Below are positions 34,640 to 43,082 of a DNA stretch of 64,000 nt, piece after piece. This DNA is from an uncultured SAR116 cluster alpha proteobacterium. GTDB lineage: Bacteria > Pseudomonadota > Alphaproteobacteria > Puniceispirillales > Marisalimonadaceae. The notes below the pieces were generated by a model, which made no database searches, was not told the origin of the DNA, and saw only the letters and a program-made list of their open reading frames with translations. The stretch covers positions 62,001 through 126,000 of the forward strand of contig CACMNV010000002.1 of NCBI GenBank assembly GCA_902615025.1, written 5' to 3'. The number at the start of each line of letters is the position of its first letter. Position 1 is the stretch's first letter. Position numbers and translations under genes: made by a program.

Positions 34640-35431
34640 ATGAAAATAAGAGGTATCAAATTAGCTAGAAAAGCTTTTTCTGACCGGCCCAAAAAGTTTT
34701 CGATAACTTGGCTTTTGCCCAATTTTTTAACTATCTGCGCTTTGATTTTTGGGTTGCAAGCGTTCTATCATGGAATGTTAGAAAATTGGAATTTAGTTAT
34801 AATTTTTATAATTATAGCTGCAGTCTTTGATTTGTTGGACGGAAGGGTAGCCAGACTCTTAAAATCAACAAGTAATTTTGGTATGTATTTAGATTCGTTA
34901 TCTGATTTTGTTGTATTTGGTACAATACCTCCAATTACAATTTACTTTTGGATGGGAGGAACTAAAAATCAATATCTCTGGATTGTAGCAGTTCTTTTTA
35001 TTATATGTTCTGCATTAAGGCTTGCTAGATTTAATTCTGAGCTCTCTGATAAACCAACTTATGCAAAAAATTATTTTAGTGGAATTCCAACACCTGCCGC
35101 TGCATTTCTAGCTCTTTTGCCAATTACAGGCCTGGAAATATTTGCTCTTAATGAATTTAAAACAGAATTCTATATAAGTATTTGGATTTCTCTAATTGCT
35201 ATTGGAATGGTAAGTAATTTACCAACTTTTTCTGGCAAAGTTATGCTTGTACCAAGGAAATTTGTAATTCCATTCTTAATTTTTCTTGGAATTTTGAGCC
35301 ATTATATAATAAGTGATCCTACAAAAGGTTTTACACTTTTGGTACTAATTTACATTATTACAATACCCATCTCACCAGTATTCTATTATAGATTGAGATC
35401 AAAATTTGAAAAAAATAATAAAAACAATTAG
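34640..35431 (+). CDS. pssA: CDP-diacylglycerol-serine O-phosphatidyltransferase
   Basis: A 263-residue inner-membrane enzyme that makes phosphatidylserine. The CDP-alcohol phosphotransferase motif is visible as DLLDGRVARLLKSTSNFG followed by MYLDSLSD, giving the DG..AR.....G...D...D metal and nucleotide site. Six to eight hydrophobic segments follow. The start is three bases after psd ends. Its TAG stop overlaps the convergent peptidase stop by 4 bases (TTAG). Confidence 0.94.
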   Translation: MKIRGIKLARKAFSDRPKKFSITWLLPNFLTICALIFGLQAFYHGMLENWNLVIIFIIIAAVFDLLDGRVARLLKSTSNFGMYLDSLSDFVVFGTIPPITIYFWMGGTKNQYLWIVAVLFIICSALRLARFNSELSDKPTYAKNYFSGIPTPAAAFLALLPITGLEIFALNEFKTEFYISIWISLIAIGMVSNLPTFSGKVMLVPRKFVIPFLIFLGILSHYIISDPTKGFTLLVLIYIITIPISPVFYYRLRSKFEKNNKNN

Positions 35432-36438
35432 TTTTCAAATAAATCTTTCCAAGAAGGTTTGCCTCCTATATTTTTAGCTTCAAATATTGCGCGGTTACAA
35501 GCTCTTGAAAATGTGTCTGAGGCCATTGAGCTTATAATAGTTAAGTCTAATTTACTAATTTCTTCGGAAACATCATAATTTTTATCTGAAGTAGAAATTG
35601 CAAAAATAGTATCTCCATCCATTGGTGTATGAGATGGGTGTATTGATCTTGAAATAGAGCCATGACACATAATAGACATTCGTTTTAGCTGCATTCTATT
35701 TAAAGGGGCATCTGTAGCAATAATTCCGATAACAGTATTAAGTTGTTCAAAATCATTTGAAATTCTTTTTGCTCTTATCTTACCATCATATTTTTGATCA
35801 GAAAGAGCCAATCCACCAAATTCATTATTTACCTCAAGATGGCCAGACAAGAAATTTGGACCATCATTTAAAAGAGGATTTCCAACAGCATTATTTATAA
35901 CTAGAGATCCAACTTTAATTTTTTTTCCATCACTTAACTCTACTTCGCTAGAGGCTGAACCTTGTCCACCTTTTACAGTTGCGGTATTTGCTCCGTAACC
36001 TGCCCCTTTTGATCCAAGTAAGAAATTATCTGAAAGATTTTTATATGCTTTATTAGCTAAAATTCTCCAAATTGAAACATTTTTTTCCCAATAATTATCT
36101 GATTGAATTAAATCAAAAATGACTGCAGAAGACACTAAAGGGATAAAGTGATCTTTAACCTTATAACCCTTACCTTCTTCAAGTAAAAGTTTTTGAACCT
36201 CAGAACTTGCATCTAGTCCAAAAGCTGAACCTCCTGACAAAACAATAGCATCGACTCTTCCAATTGAGCTTTCAAGTTTAAGAATTTCAGTTTCTCTTGT
36301 TCCAGCTCCACCGCCTCTGACATCTACTGCTGCTGTAAAAGGGCTTGGTCCAGATAATACTGTTACACCGGTAGAAAATCTGTGATCCTCTGCACAACCG
36401 ACTAAAATTCCTTCAATATCTGTAATTAAATTTTTCAT
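35428..36438 (-). CDS. P1/S58 (DmpA-like) aminopeptidase family protein
   Basis: A 336-residue member of the DmpA/ornithine acetyltransferase-like Ntn-hydrolase group. Seen are TGVTVLSGPSPFTAAVDVRGG, SGGSAFGLDASSEVQ, KGAGYGANTATVKGGQGSASSE and SLVINNAVGNP. Family members self-cleave before a catalytic Ser/Thr and act on D-amino-acid or beta-peptide amides; the physiological substrate is generally unknown. It overlaps pssA by 4 bases tail to tail and lies 14 bases downstream of moaA on the same strand. Confidence 0.8.
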   Translation of the reverse strand: MKNLITDIEGILVGCAEDHRFSTGVTVLSGPSPFTAAVDVRGGGAGTRETEILKLESSIGRVDAIVLSGGSAFGLDASSEVQKLLLEEGKGYKVKDHFIPLVSSAVIFDLIQSDNYWEKNVSIWRILANKAYKNLSDNFLLGSKGAGYGANTATVKGGQGSASSEVELSDGKKIKVGSLVINNAVGNPLLNDGPNFLSGHLEVNNEFGGLALSDQKYDGKIRAKRISNDFEQLNTVIGIIATDAPLNRMQLKRMSIMCHGSISRSIHPSHTPMDGDTIFAISTSDKNYDVSEEISKLDLTIISSMASDTFSRACNRAIFEAKNIGGKPSWKDLFEN

Positions 36439-36452
36439 TAAAATTATGTTAT

Positions 36453-37451
36453 TTAACCGCCTGTTACAGACATATGTCTATTAGAGGAGATGTTAATTCC
36501 ACTTTTTGATATATTAAAGTCATGTCCTTTAGGTTTTCTTGAAATAGCTTTGAAAAGACTATCCTCTAGAAAAGAGGACCCTTTATTTCTTAAAATTTTT
36601 TTTAAATCAACATTATCATCTTGACCTAAACACATATACAAAATTCCGGTACAAGTTAATCTTACCCTGTTACAAGATTCACAGAAATTATGAGTTAATG
36701 GCGTTATAAATCCCAAATCAATGTTTTTTCCTTCTATTTTATAATACCTAGCTGGGCCACCAGTATTTTTTGGAATATTTATTAAATTAAATTTTTTTGA
36801 TAGTCTTTCCTTAACTTCTGAAAGCGGTAAATATTGATTAAACCTATTTTCACTTCCAATGTCTCCCATTGGCATTACTTCTATTAATGTCATGTCATAT
36901 TCATTTAAAGAACACCATTCAATCATTTCTATAATATTTTTTTCATTAAAATCTTTTAATGCAACTGTATTAATTTTAACTTTAATTCCAACACTTTTTG
37001 CTTTTTCAATTCCAGCTAATACATTGTCTAAATTTCCCCATCTGGTAATTTCTCTAAATTTATTTGGATCTAAATGATCAACAGAAACATTTACTCTGTT
37101 TACACCATTTTCTTTTAAAAATTCTGCATATTTTTCAAGTTGACTTCCATTAGTAGTTAAAGTCAATTCGTCCAAACCATTCCCAATTTTTTTTCCAAGG
37201 TTTTTAATTAAATTTAATATCCCTTTTCTAACCAATGGTTCACCACCAGTAAGCCTAATTTTTTTTGTACCAAGTTTTATAAATACGTTACATATTATTT
37301 CTAATTCTTCTAAAGAAAGAATATCTTTTTTTGGAAGAAAAGTCATATTTTCAGACATACAATATGTGCATCTGAAATCACATCTATCTGTGACAGATAC
37401 TCTTAAATAGTTTACTTCTCTACCAAATGGATCGATTAATTGATTTGACAC
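36453..37451 (-). CDS. moaA: GTP 3',8-cyclase MoaA
   Basis: Radical SAM enzyme starting molybdenum cofactor synthesis. The SAM cluster cysteines are 24, 28 and 31 in TDRCDFRCTYCMS. LRLTGGEPL-like KIRLTGGEPLVRKG follows. The second Fe-S cluster is at FCESCNRVRLTCTG (residues about 255-270). The protein ends in Gly-Gly, the flexible tail important for activity in MoaA. Length 332 is normal. The other moa genes are not adjacent. It fits with the XdhC and MobA-like genes about 5.5 kb away in implying a molybdoenzyme. Confidence 0.95.
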   Translation of the reverse strand: MSNQLIDPFGREVNYLRVSVTDRCDFRCTYCMSENMTFLPKKDILSLEELEIICNVFIKLGTKKIRLTGGEPLVRKGILNLIKNLGKKIGNGLDELTLTTNGSQLEKYAEFLKENGVNRVNVSVDHLDPNKFREITRWGNLDNVLAGIEKAKSVGIKVKINTVALKDFNEKNIIEMIEWCSLNEYDMTLIEVMPMGDIGSENRFNQYLPLSEVKERLSKKFNLINIPKNTGGPARYYKIEGKNIDLGFITPLTHNFCESCNRVRLTCTGILYMCLGQDDNVDLKKILRNKGSSFLEDSLFKAISRKPKGHDFNISKSGINISSNRHMSVTGG

Positions 37452-37533
37452 AATTTATCCTTTAATTAACAAAAAAATAATTTAATCTAACTCTATAAAA
37501 TATTAATATTACAAGTATACATAATAATTACCT

Positions 37534-38196
37534 ATGCAAGAAAGAAAAATTCATACAAAATCGCCAACAGCAGGAACGTTACCTAAACAAATAGTTTTTT
37601 TGCTACACGGATATGGCGCTGATGGAGCAGACCTTATAGATCTTTCATCACCATTTTCAATGGTTTTACCTTACGCAAAATTTATTTCTCCTGATGCTCC
37701 TTTTGATTGTAAGATGTCACCAATGGGTAAAGAATGGTTTCCTATAGAAGAAATTCCAAATGGTGCAATAAATGCATCAAACGAATTATTAAGTTTAATA
37801 AAACAAGAATGTGATAAGGAAAGTTTAAAATTTGAAGATGTTTTATTAATTGGTTTTTCTCAAGGTGCAATGATGAGCATTCAAAGTTTGTTATTAAGTA
37901 AGAATAATTTTTTAGGTATTATTGGTTATTCCGGAGGAACTTCTCTAGAAAATATTAATGCTTCAAAACATTTAATTTATGAAAATTTACATAAAAACTC
38001 CTCAACACCTGTCTTATTGGTTCATGGAGAGGAAGATGATATTGTTCCATTTAGCTCTCTAGAAAATGCAAAAAAATTACTTATTAGAATTGGTTTTGAC
38101 GTTAAAACAGTAAATAGGCCGGGATTAGGCCATGGTATAGACCCAGATGGTATTTCTGCTGGAATGGAGTTTGTAAAAAAAATAGTCAACTTCTAA
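37534..38196 (+). CDS. Carboxylesterase/phospholipase, alpha/beta hydrolase
   Basis: A 220-residue member of the small carboxylesterase (YpfH, EstB-like) family. The oxyanion region is FLLHGYGADG, the nucleophile elbow is LIGFSQGAM (Ser), and the acid and histidine are in GEEDDIVPF and GLGHGIDPDG. It hydrolyses short acyl esters or lysophospholipids in family members. There is no signal peptide. It is divergent from moaA across 82 bases and precedes the HNH gene by 69 bases on the same strand. Confidence 0.88.
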   Translation: MQERKIHTKSPTAGTLPKQIVFLLHGYGADGADLIDLSSPFSMVLPYAKFISPDAPFDCKMSPMGKEWFPIEEIPNGAINASNELLSLIKQECDKESLKFEDVLLIGFSQGAMMSIQSLLLSKNNFLGIIGYSGGTSLENINASKHLIYENLHKNSSTPVLLVHGEEDDIVPFSSLENAKKLLIRIGFDVKTVNRPGLGHGIDPDGISAGMEFVKKIVNF

Positions 38197-38265
38197 AATT
38201 GATTTAACAAAACTAAAATAATTGTTGTAAATGTTAAATATTTGTTTTTAAGATTAAGTTAAGTT

Positions 38266-38820
38266 ATGCTTAATTTTTCACCTACTCTTGTACTAAATGC
38301 AGATTATCAACCCTTAAGTTATTATCCGCTTTCTTTATGGTCTTGGCAGGATTCTGTAAAGGCAGTTTTTTTGAATAGAGTCAATATTGTTGCAGAATAT
38401 GATCAAGTCATAAATTCTCCAACATTCTCACTTAAGTTACCCAGTGTAATTGCCTTAAAAGAATATATTTCAGCAAAAAAAGATCCTGCATTTACTAGAT
38501 TCAATGTTTTTTTAAGAGATAAATGTACATGTCAATATTGTGGAATTAAGAAAAAAATTAAAGACTTAACTTTTGACCACATAATACCTAGATCACATGG
38601 CGGAAAAACTAATTGGTTAAATGTAGTTTCAGCGTGTAGAAGTTGTAATTTTAAAAAAGGAAATAAATCTTTGAAAAATTCTGGATTAAGATTAAAGGTT
38701 CAGCCCCATGTTCCATCTGAAGCCGCATTAAAAAATAATGGTAGATTATTTCCACCAAATTTTTTGCATGAAACTTGGGTGGATTTCTTGTATTGGGATA
38801 CTGAACTTGTAAAAAATTAA
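38266..38820 (+). CDS. HNH endonuclease family protein
   Basis: A 184-residue protein with a C-terminal HNH core: CTCQYCGIKKKIKDLTFDHI, IPRSHGGKTNWLNVV and ACRSCNFKKGN. The four cysteines hold a structural zinc, and the DH...N...H-type residues give the catalytic site. The N-terminal LVLNADYQPLSYYPLSLW is typical of a widely conserved chromosomal HNH family whose role is not settled. It is not associated with any phage or intron signs here. Its stop shares TTAA with coq7 on the opposite strand. Confidence 0.85.
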   Translation: MLNFSPTLVLNADYQPLSYYPLSLWSWQDSVKAVFLNRVNIVAEYDQVINSPTFSLKLPSVIALKEYISAKKDPAFTRFNVFLRDKCTCQYCGIKKKIKDLTFDHIIPRSHGGKTNWLNVVSACRSCNFKKGNKSLKNSGLRLKVQPHVPSEAALKNNGRLFPPNFLHETWVDFLYWDTELVKN

Positions 38821-39329
38821 ATTTTTTCTGAAATTTTAATCGCTGCTTTACATCCAGATTGAACAACAAATTTTAAAAGTTTATATCCTGGTGTTTCTTG
38901 TCCATCATGTTCAATTGCAATGTCCTTGTGTTCTAATTCGTCATCTCTAAATTTAAGAAGCTTCTTTTTAAGACCTTGATATTTTTTTTCTGTTAATTGA
39001 TTTGCTTGTTTTTCATAATGCTTTCCAATTACTTCTTCAACAGCAATGGTACAGGCCATTGCAGCTTTTTTACCCATTGCAGCTGAAATAACACCTAACC
39101 CGTATCCAGCTAGGTTCCAAATAGGTAGCATTATAGTTGGTCTGACCTCATGTTCATTTAATAGATCATGAAAAGTATCTAGATGTTCTTTTTCTTGGTC
39201 TTTCATATGTTGTATCATAGGGCCAACGTTAGTTTTTCCTAAAACCTTTAATTGACCCTCATATATTTTGGCTGCACCGACTTCACCAGCATGATCAACA
39301 CGTAAAATTTTATCTAGTTTATTCTTCAT
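38817..39329 (-). CDS. coq7: Demethoxyubiquinone hydroxylase Coq7
   Basis: Di-iron monooxygenase that adds the C6 hydroxyl in ubiquinone synthesis. The 170 residues begin LRVDHAGEVGAAKIYEGQL, with iron ligands in the Glu and EKEHLD (ExxH) motifs. A second ExxH-type pair is in VEEVIGKHY and DELEHKD. This is the alphaproteobacterial and mitochondrial type. It is the last gene of a yqaA-dsbB-coq7 run with 4-base overlaps, so translation is coupled. Confidence 0.95.
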   Translation of the reverse strand: MKNKLDKILRVDHAGEVGAAKIYEGQLKVLGKTNVGPMIQHMKDQEKEHLDTFHDLLNEHEVRPTIMLPIWNLAGYGLGVISAAMGKKAAMACTIAVEEVIGKHYEKQANQLTEKKYQGLKKKLLKFRDDELEHKDIAIEHDGQETPGYKLLKFVVQSGCKAAIKISEKI

Positions 39330-39820
39330 TTTGTCTCCTTATAATCTCTATATAATAGATATGCTAAAATAAAAAAGATAATGATAGATAAAATTCCGTT
39401 CCATCCAGCTAAACTTAGGTTAAGCAATTCAAATTGTGTTTCATCACATCTAATAGGGCTTCTTGATAATAATTGATCTAAAGTATTTTCATTAAATGTT
39501 ATATTTGAGCTACATTTTGAAAATCCTTGCCACATTTTTTTTTCGATACCGAAGTGATAAAAAGCTAAAGAGAAACTACCTAACCAAAGTAAATTTAAAA
39601 TTGATAACATAATGAACTTTAACTTAGAAAATGTAAATAAAGGGAAAATTAACAAACTTAATATTAGAATAGAGATATGAACAATTCTTTGTTTAATACA
39701 TAAGTCACACGGTATAAGAGAGAGATAAAACTCTAAAAAATATGCTCCAATTAGCAAACCTGAAGATAGAAATAAAGATAGAGTTGCGTTTAAATTACTA
39801 GATATAATTTTCATTTTCAA
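39326..39820 (-). CDS. dsbB: Disulfide bond formation protein B
   Basis: Inner-membrane quinone reductase that reoxidises DsbA. The 164 residues have four membrane helices. The first periplasmic loop has Cys38-x-x-Cys41 in IPCDLCIKQR. The second periplasmic loop has Cys103 and Cys125, the pair that exchanges with DsbA. Its function depends on ubiquinone, and it is overlapped by 4 bases with coq7, a ubiquinone synthesis gene. dsbA is not in the window. Confidence 0.9.
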   Translation of the reverse strand: MKMKIISSNLNATLSLFLSSGLLIGAYFLEFYLSLIPCDLCIKQRIVHISILILSLLIFPLFTFSKLKFIMLSILNLLWLGSFSLAFYHFGIEKKMWQGFSKCSSNITFNENTLDQLLSRSPIRCDETQFELLNLSLAGWNGILSIIIFFILAYLLYRDYKETK

Positions 39821-40413
39821 ATAAATATAAAATACAATAAAATCAGTATCAATCCAAATAAAGTTGAAAATAAAAAATTATGTTTTTTTAAAAGATAAAT
39901 ACCTTTGTCACCAAAATTTTTAACAATTAAACTTACTAGAAAAAATCTTAACCCCCTTCCAATTAGAGACATAACAAAAAACGCTACAATGTTAATATGA
40001 AAGACACCACTTGTTACTGAAATTATTTTAAATGGCAAAGGTGTAAATGCTCCTAAAAATATAATTAAAATACCGTGCTCATCAAAAGCTGTTTTGACAG
40101 TATTAAAGCTGTCATCTTTAATCCATGGAATAATAGTAAGTAGATCTTCTATTTCTTCTCCTATAACATAACCCAAAAGCCAACCAACTAATCCCCCAAC
40201 TACTGAAGCTAATGTACAAAAAATAGCAAGTTCAATATATCTTTGTTTGTTATTTAATACTAAAATTGCCAATAAAGGATCTACTGGAATTGGAAAAAAA
40301 ATAGCTTCTATGAAGGAAATAAAATAAAGAAATGTTCTAGCGTAAATTGATTTGGATTGTTCAATTAGTTTTTCAAAAAAAGAGGTATTTGCAATTTTGA
40401 TTTTGGTTTTCAC
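39817..40413 (-). CDS. yqaA: YqaA/DedA-family membrane protein
   Basis: A 198-residue inner-membrane protein of the DedA/YqaA (SNARE-associated, VTT) family. Helices include EAIFFPIPVDPLL, a re-entrant-like loop, then LGAFTPLPFKIISVTSGV and a GLRFF segment. Close relatives help recycle lipid carriers or affect membrane integrity; the specific role is not known. It is first of three overlapping genes with dsbB and coq7. Its first codons overlap the -35 element of the divergent tRNA-Leu promoter. Confidence 0.85.
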   Translation of the reverse strand: MKTKIKIANTSFFEKLIEQSKSIYARTFLYFISFIEAIFFPIPVDPLLAILVLNNKQRYIELAIFCTLASVVGGLVGWLLGYVIGEEIEDLLTIIPWIKDDSFNTVKTAFDEHGILIIFLGAFTPLPFKIISVTSGVFHINIVAFFVMSLIGRGLRFFLVSLIVKNFGDKGIYLLKKHNFLFSTLFGLILILLYFIFI

Positions 40414-40438
40414 ATCCGTATAATTATACTAATATAAT
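40409..40438 (+). promoter_or_regulatory. Probable sigma-70 promoter of the tRNA-Leu gene
   Basis: TTCACA (40409-40414, five of six matches to TTGACA) and TATAAT (40433-40438, perfect) are 18 bases apart. The tRNA begins 22 bases after the -10 box. The spacer contains the perfect 12-base palindrome GTATAATTATAC (40418-40429), which also gives a -10-like box on the opposite strand for yqaA. The -35 overlaps the yqaA start codon. Confidence 0.6.
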
Positions 40439-40459
40439 ATTTATTAAAGAATTATATTT

Positions 40460-40544
40460 GGGGATATGGTGAAATAGGTAAACACGCTGGTCTCAAAAAC
40501 CAGTGCCGCAAGGCTTCCCGGTTCGATTCCGGGTATCCCTACCA
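40460..40544 (+). tRNA. tRNA-Leu (anticodon CAA)
   Basis: An 85-base gene including an encoded CCA end. The acceptor arms are 40460-40466 (GGGGATA) and 40534-40540, with one G-U pair. The anticodon stem CTGGT/ACCAG (40487-40491 and 40499-40503) encloses the loop CTCAAAA, giving anticodon CAA (40494-40496) for UUG codons. A long variable arm follows, as expected of class II leucine tRNAs, then a T arm with GGTTCGATTCC. The 3' flank continues into T-rich sequence before the M20 gene. Confidence 0.95.
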
Positions 40545-40578
40545 AAAATTAAATTAAACTAAGATTATTTTTTTTAAT

Positions 40579-41838
40579 ATGAATTTCGTTGATCTAGATT
40601 TTATTGATAAATGTATTTCTCAGTTAGCAAACTTTACTGAAAAAGATAGACCTTTTACTCGATTAGTTTTTAGTGAAGAATTTATTCAAGGTAGAGCTTG
40701 GTTAACTGAAAAATTTAAAGAACTTAATTTAATTACTAAAGTAGATGATTCAGGTAATTTAATTGGCATCTACAAATCAATAACTAATGCTTCTAAAAAA
40801 ATATTAATTGGATCTCATATAGACACAGTAGTTTGTGGTGGTAAGTATGATGGTATTGCAGGAGTTATTTCGAGTCTCGCTATCATAAAATTTTTGTCAG
40901 ATAACGATATAAAATTACCCTTTGACATTGAAGTTTATGATTATTTAGGAGAAGAACTTAATGATTGGAATATGTCTTGTATTGGTTCTAGGGGCATATG
41001 TGGTACTTTAAGTGAAGGAATGCTTAATAGAAAAAATTTTAAAGGAATCATGCTAAAAGACGAAATTGATAGAATTGGAGGTAATTCAAAAAACATTAAT
41101 AAATTATCAAATCAATTTGAAAATGTTTTAGCATGCTTTGAACTTCATATAGAACAAGGGACTACTTTAGAAAATAAAGGAATTGATATTGGAGTTGTAG
41201 AGTCAATGCCCAATATCTCAAGGCACAAAATTTTAATTGAAGGTCAAGCTAGTCATAGCGGGACAACTTTGATGGAAAATAGAAAAGATGCTCTAGTTGT
41301 GGCATCAAAATTGATAATATTTATTAATAAGTTAGCAAAAGAAATCTCACAAAAAGATAATAGACATTTTGTTGCAACAGTTGGAAAAATTGAAGTCTCT
41401 CCAAATTATGTGACGATTATACCTTCTGATGTAGAGTTTATAATTGATTTACGAGTGGTAAATGAAACATCAAGGGATCTTTTTTTAAATCAATTAAATA
41501 AAGAAATTATAAAATTAAAAAAATTAGAAAATTTAAAAATTAATTTTAACGATCTTATTAATTCACCTTACATAGAGATGAACAAAAGCATAAATGAAAG
41601 TTTAAAAAAATCAGCAAATGATTTAAACTACACATTTATGATGATGGATAGTGGAGCTGGTCATGATACAGCTCATTTAGCAAAAGTTTCAAGAGCATCA
41701 ATAATTTTCATACCATGTCACAAAGGTTTAAGTCATTGTCCAGAGGAATTTACGAAAAGTATTAATATAAAAAAAGGTTCTGAGGTGATTTTAAAAAGTA
41801 TCTTAGACTTAAAAGATAATTATAATGAAATAATATAG
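40579..41838 (+). CDS. M20-family amidohydrolase (hydantoinase/carbamoylase type)
   Basis: A 419-residue cytosolic Zn-dependent amidase related to N-carbamoyl-L-amino acid hydrolase, allantoate amidohydrolase and beta-ureidopropionase. Metal-site segments are GSHIDTVVCGGKYDG (His, Asp), YLGEELNDW (Glu) and FELHIEQG (His). GQASHSGTT is in the dimerisation domain, and SHCPEE is the C-terminal histidine. The substrate cannot be told from the sequence. It is a single gene after the tRNA and ends 13 bases from a convergent operon. Confidence 0.85.
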   Translation: MNFVDLDFIDKCISQLANFTEKDRPFTRLVFSEEFIQGRAWLTEKFKELNLITKVDDSGNLIGIYKSITNASKKILIGSHIDTVVCGGKYDGIAGVISSLAIIKFLSDNDIKLPFDIEVYDYLGEELNDWNMSCIGSRGICGTLSEGMLNRKNFKGIMLKDEIDRIGGNSKNINKLSNQFENVLACFELHIEQGTTLENKGIDIGVVESMPNISRHKILIEGQASHSGTTLMENRKDALVVASKLIIFINKLAKEISQKDNRHFVATVGKIEVSPNYVTIIPSDVEFIIDLRVVNETSRDLFLNQLNKEIIKLKKLENLKINFNDLINSPYIEMNKSINESLKKSANDLNYTFMMMDSGAGHDTAHLAKVSRASIIFIPCHKGLSHCPEEFTKSINIKKGSEVILKSILDLKDNYNEII

Positions 41839-41851
41839 TAACTCTATAAAA

Positions 41852-42397
41852 TTACTTTACAAAACTTATTTCTTTAACTATTAACTCTGCCTTATAGTCT
41901 CTTCCAAATGCTACAATGCCAATAGACTTAATATTTTTTGGGGTTATTTTGTCAGGTAATAAGAAACCCGATTTTTTAAAATTACGTATTGGTAAAATAA
42001 AATTTTTAAAATCTTTTTGGACAGTGAAAGAGTATTGATAGTATTGCCATGGTAAAACAGTAAAAGTTGTTCTCAAATGTATAAAATATTTTTCATTATT
42101 TCCTTTAGCATTAATTGTAATTTTATTTACTTTATTCAAATTAATATTATTTAAATTTCTTCTTATTTGAATAAAACCACCATTATTTTTTGTGGATACG
42201 CTGCCAGTTAAAACTACAGCATTATCATTACCTATTTTTTGATAATTAAATTGACCTTGAGAAATACCCCCCATAACCTGATCTGTTATCATCTTCCAGT
42301 TTGTATTTGTGTTGAATTTATCAGTAAAAACAATTTCCGAATGTGATTTAAAACTCATAGACAGAATAATTATAGTAAAAAAAAAATTCTTAAACAT
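41852..42397 (-). CDS. CIA30-family protein with signal peptide
   Basis: A 181-residue protein. The N-terminus has a signal peptide (hydrophobic, ending near SHSEI). The rest contains ITDQVMGGISQGQ and NNGGFIQIRR, matching the complex I intermediate-associated protein 30 / galactose-binding-like family (NDUFAF1 domain). Mitochondrial members assist complex I assembly, but the export signal suggests a periplasmic carbohydrate- or surface-related role instead. It is four bases after the ChaC-like gene on the same strand. Confidence 0.75.
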   Translation of the reverse strand: MFKNFFFTIIILSMSFKSHSEIVFTDKFNTNTNWKMITDQVMGGISQGQFNYQKIGNDNAVVLTGSVSTKNNGGFIQIRRNLNNINLNKVNKITINAKGNNEKYFIHLRTTFTVLPWQYYQYSFTVQKDFKNFILPIRNFKKSGFLLPDKITPKNIKSIGIVAFGRDYKAELIVKEISFVK

Positions 42398-42401
42398 TCT
42401 T

Positions 42402-43082
42402 TTATAAAATTTTCATTAAGTTCAAAATTTCTTTATCTTTAATATTGATTTCCTCAAAACTTTTTGCTGTATTTTTTAAATATTCTTTGCAACTTCCTAA
42501 AAAACCAGAAGCTTTTGATATTAAATTTATTTTTTTATAATAGCATTTTTCTCCAAAATAATTTTTATGATTTTTATCAACTGTAAAAGTTATTGCTTTA
42601 ACTTTTTTTCCATTTTTTAAATGAGCATTTAGTAATTTAGGAACATAAGCTTTAGTAACCATTTCTCTTTTAAAAAGAATATCTACATTTTTTAAAGCAT
42701 CTTTTTTATTTAATTTAAACAAGATACCTTTACATGAACCGCCTTTATCTAAACCTAACATTAGGCCTGGATTTTCATATGATCCACGTCCTAGTTTTGT
42801 TAACATACAAAAACTTCTGTGAAATCCATATATTTTTCCTAAAACTTGTTTTTCAAAATCAATTGTAGGATTCCATATTAAAGATCCATATGCGAAAACA
42901 TATAAATTTTTATTCATAATTGATGGAGGTAAAATTTTATCTCTTTCTTCGATAAGTTCTTTATCAGTTAAGACCTTGTCACTTCCTTCAATTTTACTTA
43001 TAAATTCCCTAATATAACCATCATTAATATTATTTTTGGTAAGCTTTATTTTTCCATCATTAAGTTTTTTTGTTATTTTCAT
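42402..43082 (-). CDS. ChaC-like gamma-glutamylcyclotransferase
   Basis: A 226-residue protein with the GGCT-fold signature VFAYGSLIWNP. It also has KIYGFHRSFCM, LMLGLDKGGSCKGI and the catalytic-glutamate segment REMVTKAY typical of ChaC. ChaC enzymes split glutathione to 5-oxoproline and Cys-Gly. The residue pattern matches the family well. Its start overlaps the end of the MscS-type gene by 4 bases. An N-terminal extension of about 45 residues precedes the core. Confidence 0.85.
   Translation of the reverse strand: MKITKKLNDGKIKLTKNNINDGYIREFISKIEGSDKVLTDKELIEERDKILPPSIMNKNLYVFAYGSLIWNPTIDFEKQVLGKIYGFHRSFCMLTKLGRGSYENPGLMLGLDKGGSCKGILFKLNKKDALKNVDILFKREMVTKAYVPKLLNAHLKNGKKVKAITFTVDKNHKNYFGEKCYYKKINLISKASGFLGSCKEYLKNTAKSFEEINIKDKEILNLMKIL

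Noticed and set aside
38266..38820. HNH gene as a homing or phage endonuclease
   Set aside because: It is a standalone chromosomal gene with the N-terminal form of a common conserved family and no intron, integrase or phage neighbour.
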